Positions 21,854 through 31,592 of a DNA stretch of 36,488 nt are shown here, piece after piece. This DNA comes from Chara braunii (lineage: Eukaryota; Streptophyta; Charophyceae; Charales; Characeae): contig BFEA01000402.1 in NCBI GenBank assembly GCA_003427395.1, positions 159,498-195,985 of the forward strand, written 5' to 3'. How positions within the stretch are numbered: position 1 is the stretch's first letter; the number at the start of each line of letters is the position of its first letter. A program made the translations under genes and the position numbers. Below the pieces are notes generated by a model. It had not been told where the DNA came from. It worked only from the letters and a program-made list of their open reading frames with translations, and searched no databases.

Positions 21854-22179
21854 CTTCATACATTCGAGTGCATCCGGCCATTTCCCCGGCCAGGTTCGTT
21901 CATGATCACCCGATTACGCACTCTGACGATGAACCCAACGGCGAGGGGCAGCCTAGGCCGCACCACCGTGACGAATCGCACAATCCCAAGAAAAGGCACT
22001 ACGATGCCCAACACAATGGTGAAGTCGGGCACAATGTACGACGCGAACAGAACGAGCGAAGCGACTACCCGGATGAAGCAAGGCCGACATCGCATCGACG
22101 AGTAACAGCACGGCAGCCTGTGCCAATTGTGCAAAATGAGGACGGATTTCTCCCTGGAACTTGGCCGCATGCATGCCAG
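21854..22179 (+). CDS. Possible exon of an unknown protein (weak)
   Basis: An open stretch of about 108 codons lies between a strong acceptor-like signal (CT tract then GTGTGTGCAG, ending at 21853) and a consensus donor, CAG followed by GTAAGT at 22180. The encoded segment is hydrophilic, rich in His, Arg, Asp, Asn and Pro, and has no domain I recognise. The donor falls between codons. The next acceptor-like TTTACAG (ending 22318) would place the following exon in an open frame running to 22747. Against it: the region is GC-rich and open in other frames on both strands, and a CT microsatellite can mimic an acceptor. Splicing is inferred, not shown. Confidence 0.25.
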
Positions 22180-22318
22180 GTAAGTGTGCACCCTCCCTCT
22201 GGTTCGCTCGTTGTTGGTCACGGTGATGGCGAGCGCCTTCAATGGGGATGACCATGATGACGAGCTCGAGGACCAGCACAGCGAGGGGGACGACTACAAA
22301 GCTGCGTGAGGTTTACAG

Positions 22319-22747
22319 ATCATCCGGACGACCGCGAAGCTCCTGCTCTCGGAAACCGGCAATAGCGACTACGGGGTCAACGAGGAACAGTGCAGTTATA
22401 AGGATCACGGAGACAAGCACGAAGGAGACCTTGATTACGAGCGGCATCCCGACTCCACCTCACTTCCATCAGTAGCATCGAGAAACCTCGGGATGAATCG
22501 TCCGCTAACTCATGGAAATTCACGCTGCTTCCCATCCATGTACGCAGAGAGATGGCGGGAGGCTACTTTCATCATTAGGACGAGCAACGCGCCGGCTAAC
22601 AGGGAAGTCTCCAACCTTTCCTTCAGCTTCAATAGCATGCAAAACGAGGGTGAATCTCCCGCCACAACTCGGATAGATTCACCCCCTTCTTATGACTTCC
22701 TCGTCCTCCTATCTCAATCTGAGCACTGCGCAACCTATAACTTATAG
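22319..22747 (+). CDS. Possible downstream exon with stop (weak)
   Basis: Follows TTTACAG and stays open for 142 codons to a TAG stop at 22745. The first part is acidic and Asn/Asp/Glu rich; the latter part is Ser rich. It is in phase with the candidate exon at 21854-22179 if the 139-base interval is an intron. No family recognised. Confidence 0.2.
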   Translation: MIRTTAKLLLSETGNSDYGVNEEQCSYKDHGDKHEGDLDYERHPDSTSLPSVASRNLGMNRPLTHGNSRCFPSMYAERWREATFIIRTSNAPANREVSNLSFSFNSMQNEGESPATTRIDSPPSYDFLVLLSQSEHCATYNL

Positions 22748-22789
22748 CGCCCAGAAACTAACCACTAAGACCCAATTCTGACATCACCA

Positions 22790-23240
22790 TTAGACTTGTA
22801 ATGTCCGAAAACCATGGAAACGCACCTTTACTTGCTCGTTTTCGTGGAGGAATGAGCGAGGTGCGTTATCCTACCTTCTCGTCTCTTTTTCATCCTGGCA
22901 TCTCCGCGCGGCCCCCTACTCTACTAACTTCTACTCCACTAATCTAACTCCAAAACTGACCTCACCATCATGTTCGCCCAGCCATAAAACCCCCAACAAC
23001 ACCCCCCTCCGCCCGATTTCGTTGCGGAGCGGGCAAGATTCATACTCCTTACTCCCGTTTTCCTTCTTCCCGACGCTCTCCTTCATATCCCGCGCATCAA
23101 CTTCTCTTCTAACCCTTTTTCTACTACCCTACCTCTAAGCCTAACTTCATATACGAACTCGCCACTACTGAAAACCCCGATTTCGAGACTTGGATCGCCC
23201 GATTTCATCCAGGATCGGGCGAGAAATACGATCTTATCCC
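22790..23240. repeat. Diverged tandem units with hairpins (array C)
   Basis: Three units about 170-190 bp apart each hold an arm, TTTC and the opposite arm. Examples: GCTCG...GAGCGAG near 22830-22860, CTCCGC/GCGGAG at 23007-23029 with GCCCG/CGGGC overlapping, and the perfect TCGCCCGAT/ATCGGGCGA at 23195-23222. Between them lie related CTTCTACT/CTAACTTC-rich spacers. Confidence 0.5.
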
Positions 23241-24150
23241 CACCATAGCCATCTCCCCCATCACTGAGCTCTGCCCTTCTATGCGTGTGCCCGGCGCGGT
23301 TCTGCGCCCAGATTCAGTCGTTTTTCCCTTCCTTTCTCCTGCTCCCCGCCACTCCATACCTTGTTGCTTGTCGCTCTCTGCTCAGCTGTGCATCGCTCCC
23401 TACCTGCCTTGCTACTCTCCTTCAGCGTTCGCCTCTACTGCGCTGTCGCCCCTCCTTTCGTATGCACCCGACGCTGATCCCGCCCGGGTTCGCTCATCCC
23501 GTTTTCGAGCTGCTTTCGTCAGCCGTACTCCCTGCCTCCGCCCTGCGCCTTCCCTTTCCCTGTGGACAGCGAGCTCTACTTCATAGCGCACGGTCACAGC
23601 GCAGTGCGCCTAGCTGTCCACCCGCTCCGGCTACCCTAAGGCAGGCTCCGACGGGACCCAGCAACTAGACGACTCGATCAGTCCTTCGCCCTTTATACCC
23701 AAGTCCGGCGAACGATTTGCACGACAGTGCCGTGAGCCCCCCCCACAGTGCCATTGGCCCACTGTGCCCGGCCTGGTCCCGAACGGGAAAAACTAAAAAA
23801 AAAAAAAAAAAAAAAAAAGTAAAAACAAATATTAATAAACTCAGAATTAAAAATTAGGAACCGGGTAGGGGAGGGGAACCGTTGGTACTTGGTCCCCGGC
23901 CCTGCCTCTTGGGCCCGCGGTCGGATCCCCCCCGCAAAAACCAAGGGGGATAGTCCCGCGGGACCCTCAACCCCTCGGCTCACTCTGTAGTGCTCCTTCG
24001 CTGCTCCGCTGCTCGCTGCTGGCCTCGATCCCGGGATCCGCCTGGGGACAATTCAGTGACGTTGTCGAGGTATCCTCTCTCCTACTAGAAACTCCCCCTT
24101 AGCGACTTCTTCCCCCACATTCTAGCAGTCCCCTCTCGCGACCTCCCCCT
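23241..24150. other. Spacer with A24 run, no gene recognised
   Basis: A pure A run lies at 23795-23818 and could mark an old retroposition 3' end. Open frames at 23281-23668 are Pro/Ser/Leu-rich with no recognisable domain. Confidence 0.45.
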
Positions 24151-24159
24151 CTTGTTTTT

Positions 24160-24230
24160 GTTCGAACCCTCGGCCTCGCAATAGGCTAAGGCATAAGCTG
24201 GCAAAGCAGCTCACTTGCTTGGCCTGATAG
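24160..24230 (-). other. tRNA-like module (Leu/Ser-like spacing), possible SINE
   Basis: The minus strand has GGTTCGAAC (24160-24168), a perfect B-box core, preceded 45 bases upstream by AGGCCAAGCAAG (24214-24225), which fits the A box at 10 of 12 positions. The spacing suits a tRNA with a long variable arm. The 3' half of the T stem is missing, so it is a derived sequence. Confidence 0.4.
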
Positions 24231-24754
24231 CGCTTAAAGGGAGCCGGGCCCGCTGTGGGGTACTAGAAAAGCGTGGCACGGTCGGTCTTCCGTAAACGGG
24301 GACGAAAGACTAGAGAGGTTAATCGAACCCCTGAAGCGTGGGTCTGACCAGCCCCTCTAGAGCATAGGAAGGAGCTTCATTAACTGCGTCGTACTCAAAG
24401 CCTGGTCTGATTGACAGGAGATACACGCAGAGCCAGAAGTAAAGAGTCGTAGAAACGAAACACTACTTAGAGGCGCCGGAATATGAATCGAGACGGACAG
24501 ACCACACACCCTTTGATAGCTACCCGTAACTTGTGGACAAATGATTGATACCGACAACAAATTTTGAGATGGAGATGCACACTGCGAGGAGCTTGCCCCG
24601 AAGCGAGAACTCAGACCTTTCAGACTTCATGACCCATAGACGGACAACAGTTCTGTCGACGACGAGCTCGACGAAATAATAAGGGAAATTGAACTTCAGC
24701 AGCCTGGCCCCGAAACCCTGGGGGACGAGCTTGACAGGATCAGATTGCTCTCAG

Positions 24755-24828
24755 CTTCTATCACTCTCTTTCTCTTTCTCTCGCTCTCCCTCTCTCTTTC
24801 TCTCTCTCTCTCTCTCCCTCTCTCTCCC
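24755..24828. repeat. CT microsatellite
   Basis: Imperfect CT/TTTC tract, followed directly by the hairpin at 24829-24862. Confidence 0.9.
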
Positions 24829-24862
24829 CGCTGACGACGGGAGTCTCGATCCCCCGTCAGCG
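24829..24862. other. 8-bp hairpin with inner GGG/CCC
   Basis: CGCTGACG (24829-24836) pairs with CGTCAGCG (24855-24862); GGG and CCC inside can extend the stem. Confidence 0.65.
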
Positions 24863-25400
24863 CTCATTTCTCAAACCAAAATGCACGGGGAAAAAATGGC
24901 TAATTAGTAATTGCTGAAACCGAACTGCATCATGCGTATGAGCACGAATAATCTTCCCTTAGGACCAAGCGGGAAAGCGACTTGCGTCTTCAGCTCTTAC
25001 GAGGGGCTACGACAAAGTAATCTCTTCCCCAACATCCAGGAGCTGAGACATGAGCCCCCCCACCAACTAGTGCTCAGTGCCCCGACCCAAAAGGAAAAGA
25101 GGACAGCTAATACCCGAAGATCAAACCCCCCTGCACGTACGAGCACAAACGGTCGTTACAAAAAAGACAAAAGCGCAACTTGATACGCGTCAGGTCAGAG
25201 GTTGCTAATGACGACGTCGATCAAACATTATCCGTGAATCGAGAAGCAATTCCCCTCCCCGCGCTCAGCTCATCGACCAAAGGGGAAGGAAGAATAGCAA
25301 ATCCGAGAAGACCAAACAACGCCGCACGTATGCGCCAAGACAGTCCTTAACTCGAACACGAAGCAGAAGGACAACTCGATAACGTCATGGTCGAAATAGC
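24858..25400. repeat. Three diverged tandem units of about 200 bp
   Basis: GCGCTCA/GTGCTCA starts related stretches near 24860, 25071 and 25259. Each is followed by an A-rich ACCAAA/ACCCAAA segment, GCTAAT or GCAAAT, and a GCACGTA or GCGTATG block with GAGCAC or GCGCCA. The later two also share ACTTGATACGCGTCAGGTC and ACTCGATAACGTCATGGTC. Confidence 0.5.
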
Positions 25401-26221
25401 CCCTTCACCATCATTAACGAACCAGGTCGAAACCTCCTTCCTGGCGTTCTGTGCTCAGGCTGCGAATGACGAATCCTCTCTACTGTTCAAAAAAAACTTG
25501 CGACGAGCTTCACAGCTCCCTGAGGCCCGAGCAGGTCCCGGTACGCCTCACGCCCTGCCCAAGCTCGATCCTCCACTTGGGCACGCAGCGACCGCCGAGA
25601 GGATCCTTCAACTACCCGCTTGCGGCCTCTGCCTCAGCCCCGGGTGCATTGTCGACCTCTCAACCCAGAAGCCCAGGTGCCTCGAGAGCTGCCCTTTCAC
25701 CACTGCGGCGCCCCCAGTATGGCGGTCCAACGTGCAATCGATGCGCGAAGACGAAGCCGGGGGCGTGGTAAAAATAATTATCGTGCCGCACAGAGCAATT
25801 TTTCTCCAATCCGTAGCGCGGTCGGGGGCACGATGGAGGCGATGACAGTGGCGGCGAAGATGTCGATGAAGATGACGATGTCCACGTGACCCGCTGGAAC
25901 GAGCTCTGGCCTTTCGCAATTAGACTCGGCTCGATCTATGGGGGAGTGTATGTATAGACACCCCACTGCCTGAGTAACACTTTCCCAACAGAACCCACGA
26001 CGAGCCTGCGATAGCGCCCGGCGCCTGCATAGAGCTCGAATGCGCGAGCCCGGTCGAGGACTCAGTCCGAAATCGACTCGCGTGTCACCGACTGAAGTTA
26101 CCCGACTTCCTATAACCACCAGCGAACTAGCCCGCACGCTCCTACACGCCCGCTAAGATCGCCTAGGATATCCCCCGCACACTCACATTCCTTCCGACAG
26201 GGCAACTGCAGCAGGTGTCTT
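25401..26221. other. GC-rich spacer, no confident gene
   Basis: Several overlapping open frames on both strands, none with a recognisable domain. A 46-codon frame at 25817-25957 begins after an acceptor-like TTTTTCTCCAATCCGTAG, is strongly acidic at first (Asp/Glu/Gly) and ends in a Trp-, Tyr- and Ile-containing tail. Confidence 0.35.
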
Positions 26222-26252
26222 TCATTCTCTCCCTCTCTCTTCCTCTCTCTCG

Positions 26253-26319
<67 letters not shown>
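26222..26319. repeat. CT microsatellite, longest in window
   Basis: Nearly pure CT run. Reverse-strand open frames over it are Glu-Arg repeats and not genes. Confidence 0.95.
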
Positions 26320-26322
<3 letters not shown>

Positions 26323-27080
26323 CACTAACTTCGAGTCGAACATATCCGTCGGCTATGCACCTTATCCGACCGCCGACTTCGTACGCTTCCCCGTCCACCA
26401 GCACGCAGCGACTCAGTGAGCGCCACTTCGAGTGCCGGTTAGTGCCAGCGCATTCGAGCGCCTATCCCGAGCGCGAGAGTCCCCCTCCTCTTCCTCTTTA
26501 GACACTCACTAGTGCGCCTGTCGTGCGCTCCTCCCTTGAACAACTCCTGGGACTCCTCTCTCCCCTCTCTTTCTCCCCTCGTCGCTCCTGATACGAGCAC
26601 AAGCGAGCCCAAGAACTCTCCGGATGCCTCTGCACTCGTGCGCCTCCCCCTCGATCTTCGAGCGCAGTCCGTCGAGCGACTCGCCTCGATGCACCTTCGG
26701 AGCTCCACCCTCTCTCTCTCTTCCCCTCCACCTCGTTCTCTCTCCGCATCTCTTAACGTCGAGCGCCGCTCTCCGCAACTAACTACGTGCGCAGAATTCT
26801 GGATCACGCCAGAGCTCAGTGCGTCCTTTCCCTCCCGTACGCCTCCTCCGTCGGCCCTTCTACTTCTCTTTTATATTCGATATCTCGTTTCCCTTCTCCC
26901 ACTTAATCAATAGCCTCCTTATTCAAGCTTCGTGAGCTCGACCTCTGATAGAGAAGGAATCATTTTATTGGATGTGTCGGTCTATACACCAGGCCCATAT
27001 ATATGGCGATCGAAAAACTTTTTATGTATAGGTCTGCGCATCAAGCCTAAGTTCATCCTTAACGGTTGAGAGCGCCATAA
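26320..27080. other. Spacer, no gene recognised
   Basis: The first half is GC-rich and CT-rich with open frames on both strands and no recognisable domain; the second half is AT-richer. Confidence 0.4.
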
Positions 27081-27086
27081 GCTGGC

Positions 27087-27925
27087 ACCCCCAAACAGTT
27101 AGCAAGAAATGTATGCGCAGGCCTGCCTCTCAGGCCAACTGATTTGCGAACGCATCGGCCAGCACTCCAGATCCAGGTTTACTCGAATCATCGGGAATGC
27201 CAACAATCAATTATCTGCCATCGGACAGTTGTCAAGAAATGCTTACTCAGGCTCTCCCCCTTAGACCAAAATGATTCTTGAAAGTTTCTGTCGGCATACC
27301 AGGTCCAGATGCATTTGAACTGTTGGGAATGTCAACAGACAATTATCAAGAAATGCGCTCGCAGCCCCCCCCTTTCAGACCAAATGATTCGTGAAAGTTC
27401 CCGTCGGCATACCAGGTCCGGGTCCCTCCGAACAGTTGAGAATGCCATCGGAAAGTTATCAAGAAATGCTTACTCAGGCTCTCCCCCTTAGACCAAATGA
27501 TTCCTTAAAGTTTATGTCGGCATACCAGGTCCAGATGCATTCGAACTGTCGGGAATGTCAACAGACAGTTATCAAGAAATGCGCTCGCAACCCCCCCTTT
27601 CAGACCAAATGATTCGTGAAAGTTCCCGTCGGCATACCAGGTCCAGGTTCCTCCGAACAATTGAGAATGCCATCGGACAGTTATCAAGAAATGCTTACTC
27701 AGACTCTCCCCCTTAGACCAAATGATTCTTGAAAGTTTCTGTCGGCATATCAGGTCCAGATGCATTTGAACTGTTGGGAATATCAACAGACAATTATCAA
27801 GAAATGCGCTCGCAGCTCCCCCCTTTCAGACCAAATGATTCGTGAAAGTTCCTGTCGGCATACTAGGTCCGGGTCCCTCCGAACAGTTGAGAATGCCATC
27901 GGACAGTTGTCCGGAAAAGAAGCCA
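27087..27925. repeat. 113-bp tandem repeat with dimeric higher order (array D)
   Basis: CAAGAAAT recurs at 27103, 27233, 27347, 27460, 27572, 27684 and 27798, so spacing is 112-114 bp after the first step. Two unit types alternate: one has ATGCTTACTCAGGCTCTCC, the other ATGCGCTCGCAG and a C run, giving a period of about 225 bp. Each type has a small stem in the same place with different bases: TTGA/TCAA (27315-27335) in one and CCGA/TCGG (27428-27451) in the other. The unit length is not a multiple of three, so open frames over it are incidental. Confidence 0.85.
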
Positions 27926-28462
27926 CACTCGTGCCAATTGCCGAGTTAGTCACCCATTAGCGAACACGCCCTCCCATTTCCACCTCCGATCGGTTGTAGC
28001 TAGCCACAGAACCTCTCCCCTCCTTCTCATTTTCCTTTCATTCTGCCATACCCCAAGCCCCTATTTGCTTTAACCTATCCCTCTCCCATCTGGCGGACCC
28101 TCCTCACTTTTCTCATCACCCTCCCCTTCTCATCATTCGAAGAACCCCCTCCCCCATCTCTCTATTGACTATCCTTCCCCGCCGATCCCGCTCCTCCCAT
28201 CTCCAGCCAGCCCCTGGATTCGCCATGTGGGCCCCCCCTTCTTCCTTGGCAGTCAGACTTACCTGCTTGCTCTCTAGTTGCACCAACAAAGCCCCTAAGC
28301 TCTCACATAACCCAAATCTCTTCTCGCTTACACCGGATCTTCACACGAACCCCAAATCCGCTGTCTACGGTCTTCCGACCAACCGGGGGGGTCTATCACG
28401 CAGCTGAATCGCCCGAGTCCCTTCCGCACCGTATCCCTCGGTCTCGCTAGGAGAAGTCTCAG
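27926..28462. other. C/T-rich spacer, no gene recognised
   Basis: Pyrimidine-rich on the plus strand. A full consensus splice donor (CAGGTAAGT) lies on the minus strand at 28257-28265. Confidence 0.5.
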
Positions 28463-28584
28463 GCTGCTGACCTCCGAGCCACCACTGGACCGCCCCGTCT
28501 CGTAGGCATGGTCCCTGGCGGCCGCTGCTGACCTCCGAGCCACCTCTAGACCGCCCCGTCTCGTAGGCATGGTCCCAGGCGGCC
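28463..28584. repeat. 61-bp tandem duplication
   Basis: GCTGCTGACCTCCGAGCCAC starts at 28463 and again at 28524; the two units differ at only a few bases. Confidence 0.9.
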
Positions 28585-29320
28585 GCCGTGATGGGATTGT
28601 CTCGGCCGTATTACTTGACAATGGTCGGGGCGTTCCCCCCCCTTTTGTCTCGACACTTCAGCCTTCCCCAGGTGCACCCGCATTAGTCCGGTGGTCTTTT
28701 ATGGTCGGGGTCTAGAGCCCCACCCACCGCCTTCCGCTTTTGATCCGACCAAGGCCAACTCTGATGCACACCTTCCGCCCCGTATTTTCTAGATTCTGAC
28801 ACCGAAAATTTCAATCTTTTATCATCCGCCTGAGCCCGCTTGGGACAAAGGTTTGAACCGCTACTCCAGCCAATAGAAGGGTTAGTATGAAGCCCCGGAC
28901 GTCCGAGGACATCCATAAACACCATACCCACATGCATGCAAACGTCAAAACCCAAGCAAAAGCTGCAAAAAAAAAGGAAAAATTGTTTTTCTTTTTAAAG
29001 AAGAAAGCCTTCGGTTGATAGACAGCCGCCTGAGAACCAGCCCACACCCCATTTCTCGCCGTCCCCGGCGAGCGCCTTTCTCTTTTAACCTTTTGCCCCT
29101 CACCCAATGTTCACCTTCGATGTGTGTTTCTCATCTCCTCCCATCTCCTTGTTTAGATCAACCCTCTTTGTTTTGCCATGGTGCCATCCTTCCCTTTTCC
29201 CCTAACCCATGGTACATGACGCACAACCCCCATGACACCTGACGCTCTAACTATGGTACAACCTCCCCTATGGTAGAATTTTGCCTTCCTAACTATGGTA
29301 CAATACCCCCCCAAGCGACT
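28585..29320. other. Spacer downstream of the retroelement, no gene or clear LTR
   Basis: This is where a 3' LTR would be expected for the minus-strand retroelement, but nothing here matches sequence at 35.8-36.5 kb. AACTATGGTACAA occurs twice near 29248 and 29292 with a shorter CTATGGTA between. Confidence 0.5.
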
Positions 29321-30222
29321 CTATGCCCGCCCTTGTCTCCTCATCCTCTTTTCGCGCCTCTCTCTCTTCCGTTTTCTCTCCCTCCTCTCACGTTTGAGTC
29401 TCAGGGCCTTCCTTGACGCATTCCTCTTGTCACTCAACCTGCGTTTCCTTAATTGGTCGGCATCTTCGTCATCCTCTCTCGGTCGTTTCGTTTTCCTAGG
29501 GGTCTTAGGCAGGGTAGGTTTCCGAACCTTATATCCTTTCTTTGGTGGTCGAGAAGAGGCCCTTTGTTCGGAGGTCTCCCCTTTTTCGTGGGTCACGGTC
29601 ACTTCTGTATCCATAGCTTTTTTTCCTTTCCGCCCCGACTCTTCCCCAAGGTTCCCTCTTGATCGAAAATTTTTGAGACGAACCCCCGCGATAGGGTCCC
29701 GTAGCCTACTCCCGTCCAATTCCGCGAGCATGTAAGCCCTCCCATCCAATCTCTTTAGAACCTTATACGGCCCCATCCATCGGTTTGCCAATTTTCGGCT
29801 CCAGGTCTTTTCTAGTGACGAATCGTACATCAGCACTAGGTCGTTAACCCCTATCGGTGCCTTTCTGACGCGCAGATTTTTGTCCCACCTATCTTTCTCT
29901 TTCACGCTCTCTCTCTCGACGCTCGCACTGGCCGCGGTTACCACGGTATCCAAGTTCTCGGCCATTTGCTGTATCCGGCCCTCCAACAGTTCTTCCCTAG
30001 ACATGTTGGTTTTCCATGAGACACTCGTCCAAGTGTCAATGTGGAATTCGATGGGTAGGGGACAATGCCTACCGAACCAAAGTGTGTATGGAGGGTACCC
30101 CGTACTAGATTTTATTGTGATATTATCGGCCCAAACTGCGTACCTTAAATACCTCGGCCACTGTTCCGTGCGCCCTTTGCACGATTTTGCTAGAGCATCC
30201 ACAAGTGTCTGGTGACCCCTCT
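29321..30222 (-). pseudogene. pol: Integrase C-terminal part with GPY module and basic tail
   Basis: Continuation of integrase after the frameshift. The frame is open from before the first Met (30202), beginning with the QSNAPVERGHQTLV segment that holds the catalytic Glu. It carries YAVWADN, STGYPPYTLWFGR and LPIEFHID, typical of the end of the integrase core, and the GPY/F-type motif RWMGPYKVLKRLDG (residues 141-154). Residues 215-293 are Lys/Arg-rich and low in complexity, with no chromodomain that I can see. The stop is at 29321-29323. Confidence 0.88.
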
Positions 30223-31092
30223 CTACAGGTGCATTGCTTTGGGGGTGATAAGCGGTTGTATAGGCGCCCCGATCCCTGCGTTTTCCAATAATACCTTGAC
30301 CTTTTGACTCAAGAACTTTGCGCCCCTATCCATGACTATCCTCCCGACACATCCGTACCGCGCGATATATTCAAGGAGAAAATTGCTTACCTCCTCCGCC
30401 GTCTTCTTCTTAATGGCCTTTGCTTCCACGAATCCGGTGAGATCATCACGGGCGTTGATTATATACCGAAGCCCGCCGACCCCTTTCGGCATAGTCACCA
30501 AGTCCACATGGACCTTTTCACCCGGAATGGTGGGAAGCGATGGAACTAAGGGCTCTTTGTATCGAACCGTCGCCCTCTTCTGGCAGGCTTCACATGTTGT
30601 ACAGTATTTTTCTACCTCCGTGTATTGCCCGTCCCACCAGTAGAGCCTACGCACCTTATTGAAAGTACCCTTCACTCCCCTATGGCCTCCAACGACCCCG
30701 TCATGGAGTTCCTCTATGACCGCCGTTCTTTCCTCTGGATCGCACAGTACCCTCATGGGTATCACAAACTTGGTGGGCATCTTGAAAAGATGTCCTCCTC
30801 GCAGGCAATACCCCAGCGCCTCTTGCCAGATTCTTTCGGTCCCTGTTTCCCTACCGGCTAAGTATAGTCCTATGTCTCGGTACTTCCCGTCGTAGAGATT
30901 AGCGAGAAAAGTCCTTGGGCCCCCTTCTTCTTCCCGGCTGCCTCCCGCTATTTGTGTCCTATTAGTGGCGACTTTCATTTTCTCTTCTTTGGCCATCGTC
31001 ACTGCTTCCTCCTTAAGCCTAGGTAGGTCCTCCTCACGAATGGGAATCCGGGACAATCCGTCCGCGACCTGGTTCTTGGTCCCAGATATCCT
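30223..31092 (-). pseudogene. pol: Integrase: zinc-binding and catalytic core
   Basis: The open segment starts with the RNase H end motif ADGLSRIP and its longest ATG frame is 30223-31056. In that frame H118, H125, C152 and C155 form the HHCC zinc-binding domain. The catalytic core follows, with D185 (HVDLV) and D243 (VMDRGAKF) as the first two acidic residues of the D,D(35)E triad. A frameshift near the C run at about 30242 cuts the frame before the third residue; the Glu (PVERGH) is found in the other frame just beyond. It would insert the cDNA into the host genome. Confidence 0.88.
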
Positions 31093-31544
31093 TTAGACCT
31101 TATAGTCGTAAAGCCTAATGTGTATCATCCATCGGGCGATGGTTGAATCGGTCAGTGAGAAATCTTTTTGAAGGACCGCTGCTACTGCAGTTGGGTCCAC
31201 TCTTAGGAGAAATCGTCGCCCGTATAGATAATGGCGAAAAACCTTTAGGCAATGTAGCACCCCCAACACCTCCTTTTTGAATTGGCTGTAATTCCTCTTG
31301 GCGGGGTTCAAGGTCTGGCTCTCGAACCGCAACGGTCTCTCTTTCCCCTCTCCGTCCTTCTGAGACAGGAGGCCTCCCACTGAGTGAGGTCCAGCGCCCG
31401 TGAGACTATAAATGGGCGACCCTCCTCGTCTTCGAAGAAGGGAACTCCTAGGACCTGCCCCCCTTCACGGAACTCCTCTTTCAGAGTTTTCATGGTTGAG
31501 GCTTGCTCCTCCCCCCAAGCCCATCCTTCCATCTTCCTGAGCAA
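31093..31544 (-). pseudogene. pol: RT connection and RNase H domain, broken
   Basis: The segment at 31384-31544 continues the RT frame after the two UGA codons and reaches EEGRPFIVS, the start of RNase H. A frame change near 31400 then leads to 31093-31380, with GGLLSQKDGEGKERPLRFES, an ELGVLHCLKVFRHYLYGRRF-like stretch (here EVLGVLHCLKVF) and IARWMIHI. Read through the shift, the Asp usually found in the first RNase H motif (TDA) appears as Gly. A UAA stop at 31093-31095 interrupts the frame before the ADGLSR motif. RNase H would degrade the RNA of the RNA-DNA hybrid. Confidence 0.82.
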
Positions 31545-31592
31545 CCGCCTAAAAGATTCTGCTTTCTCACCGTAGCCCTTTATGAAGATTCA

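Noticed and set aside
25387-25845. 152-codon plus-strand frame
   Set aside because: GC-rich sequence open in several frames on both strands, no domain and no start or splice context.
27505-27786. 93-codon minus-strand frame with repeated peptide
   Set aside because: It is a reading of the 113-bp satellite, whose unit length is not a multiple of three.
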